From contig JANTFX010000012.1 of the NCBI GenBank assembly GCA_024763215.1, forward strand, positions 1-46,259: a DNA stretch of 46,259 nucleotides. Reading direction: 5' to 3'. Positions 46,033-46,259 of the stretch are shown piece after piece. Origin of the DNA: Candidatus Krumholzibacteriia bacterium. GTDB taxonomy: Bacteria; Krumholzibacteriota; Krumholzibacteriia; LZORAL124-64-63. Within the stretch, counting starts at the first letter, position 1, and each line of letters begins with the position of its first letter. Made by a program: the position numbers and the translations under genes. A model generated the notes under the pieces. That model had not been told where the DNA came from and searched no databases. It worked only from the letters and a program-made list of their open reading frames with translations.

Positions 46033-46259
46033 GACTGCCTCCTTTCGTCCGCGGAGGGTACGGAAGCGGCAGCCGCCTCGTCTGCGGCGGCCTCACCCCC
46101 GCCCAGTTTCTCCAGATAACGGATCAGCGCTGCGCGCTGCCGGTCGGTGCCTGTGTAGGCCGGCATGCCCTCGTCGATGTCGCCGGCCTCGTCCAGGAAC
46201 TCGTCGATCTCGTCCGCGCCCATCCCCGTGAATGAATCACGCAGGGGGCGGAACCCGTC
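46029..46259 (-). CDS. C-terminal end of a probable cytochrome c-type protein (truncated by window)
   Basis: The last 76 residues of a gene that begins beyond the window. The segment DSFTGMGADEIDEFLDEA...GMPAYTGTDRQRAALIRYLEKLGG resembles the end of class I cytochrome c domains, where a Met ligand in a G-M-P turn precedes the C-terminal helix. No CxxCH is in the visible part, so heme attachment cannot be checked. The protein ends in an Ala/Glu-rich tail. It is translationally coupled to the membrane protein downstream. Confidence 0.5.
   Translation of the reverse strand, partial: DGFRPLRDSFTGMGADEIDEFLDEAGDIDEGMPAYTGTDRQRAALIRYLEKLGGGEAAADEAAAASVPSADERRQS

Overview
This is a 46.3 kb, GC-rich (roughly two-thirds G+C by eye) piece of a bacterial chromosome. 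It carries about 38 protein-coding genes plus one degraded ORF. I saw no rRNA, tRNA, CRISPR array, phage gene or transposase. The cells are diderm: the window encodes a TonB-dependent receptor, OmpA and LpoB lipoproteins, several beta-barrels and many signal peptides. One secreted protein ends in an Asn-Pro-Phe-Asn-Pro FlgD-like/T9SS-type C-terminal domain, which is typical of the FCB superphylum. Together with the B12-dependent ribonucleotide reductase and high GC, this suggests an uncultured FCB-related phylum such as Krumholzibacteriota or Eisenbacteria. That placement is inference; no marker gene proves it.

Layout. (1) 1-5.1 kb: end of a FapA/DUF342 gene, a Cu/Zn-type permease fused to an HMA domain, a small outer-membrane-like protein, a DUF819 permease and a membrane-anchored glutathione peroxidase. 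(2) 5.1-15.3 kb, all minus strand: a six-gene TonB energiser operon (DUF3450, TtpC-like ExbB, ExbB, ExbD, TonB, TPR) behind a secreted beta-helix-type protein and a 919-aa TonB-dependent receptor. (3) 15.5-18.4 kb: NrdJ with a clear terminator. (4) 18.9-24.8 kb: a leucine/isovalerate catabolic locus (MCC beta, LiuC-like hydratase, and MCC alpha split into separate biotin carboxylase and biotin carrier genes) beside an OmpA lipoprotein. (5) 25-31.2 kb: caspase-like lipoprotein, dihydropyrimidinase-like enzyme, free-Met-R-sulfoxide reductase, a lipoprotein with NTF2-like ends and a class V aminotransferase. (6) 31.3-37.1 kb: a sigma-54 two-component system (kinase and NtrC-type regulator) next to two paralogous small secreted calcium-motif proteins and an outer-membrane barrel. 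(7) 37.2-46.3 kb: a CPBP-like/DUF4214 membrane protein, two MscS channels, a COG3014/LpoB lipoprotein pair, 8-oxoguanine deaminase, a stand-alone NFACT-R protein and a membrane protein joined to a truncated, probable cytochrome c gene.

The most notable signal is in region 6. Each of the two small secreted paralogs has its own -24/-12 promoter (GG-N10-GC). Each promoter is preceded by two dyads of the form CGCAG-N4-CTGCG (clear upstream of one gene, degenerate upstream of the other). In both cases the two dyad centres are 32 bp apart, about three helical turns, at the usual enhancer distance. The adjacent kinase and GAFTGA-containing regulator are the obvious controllers. This reads as a self-contained envelope-sensing circuit with the logic of ZraPSR but an unrelated, TSP3-like effector.

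Other points of interest are a Vibrio TonB2-like operon outside Proteobacteria, a clean fission of MCC alpha in its BT region, a palindrome core shared by the two halves of the leucine locus, two strong hairpins between the receptor and the secreted protein, and a run of convergent gene pairs that overlap or nearly touch at their 3' ends.
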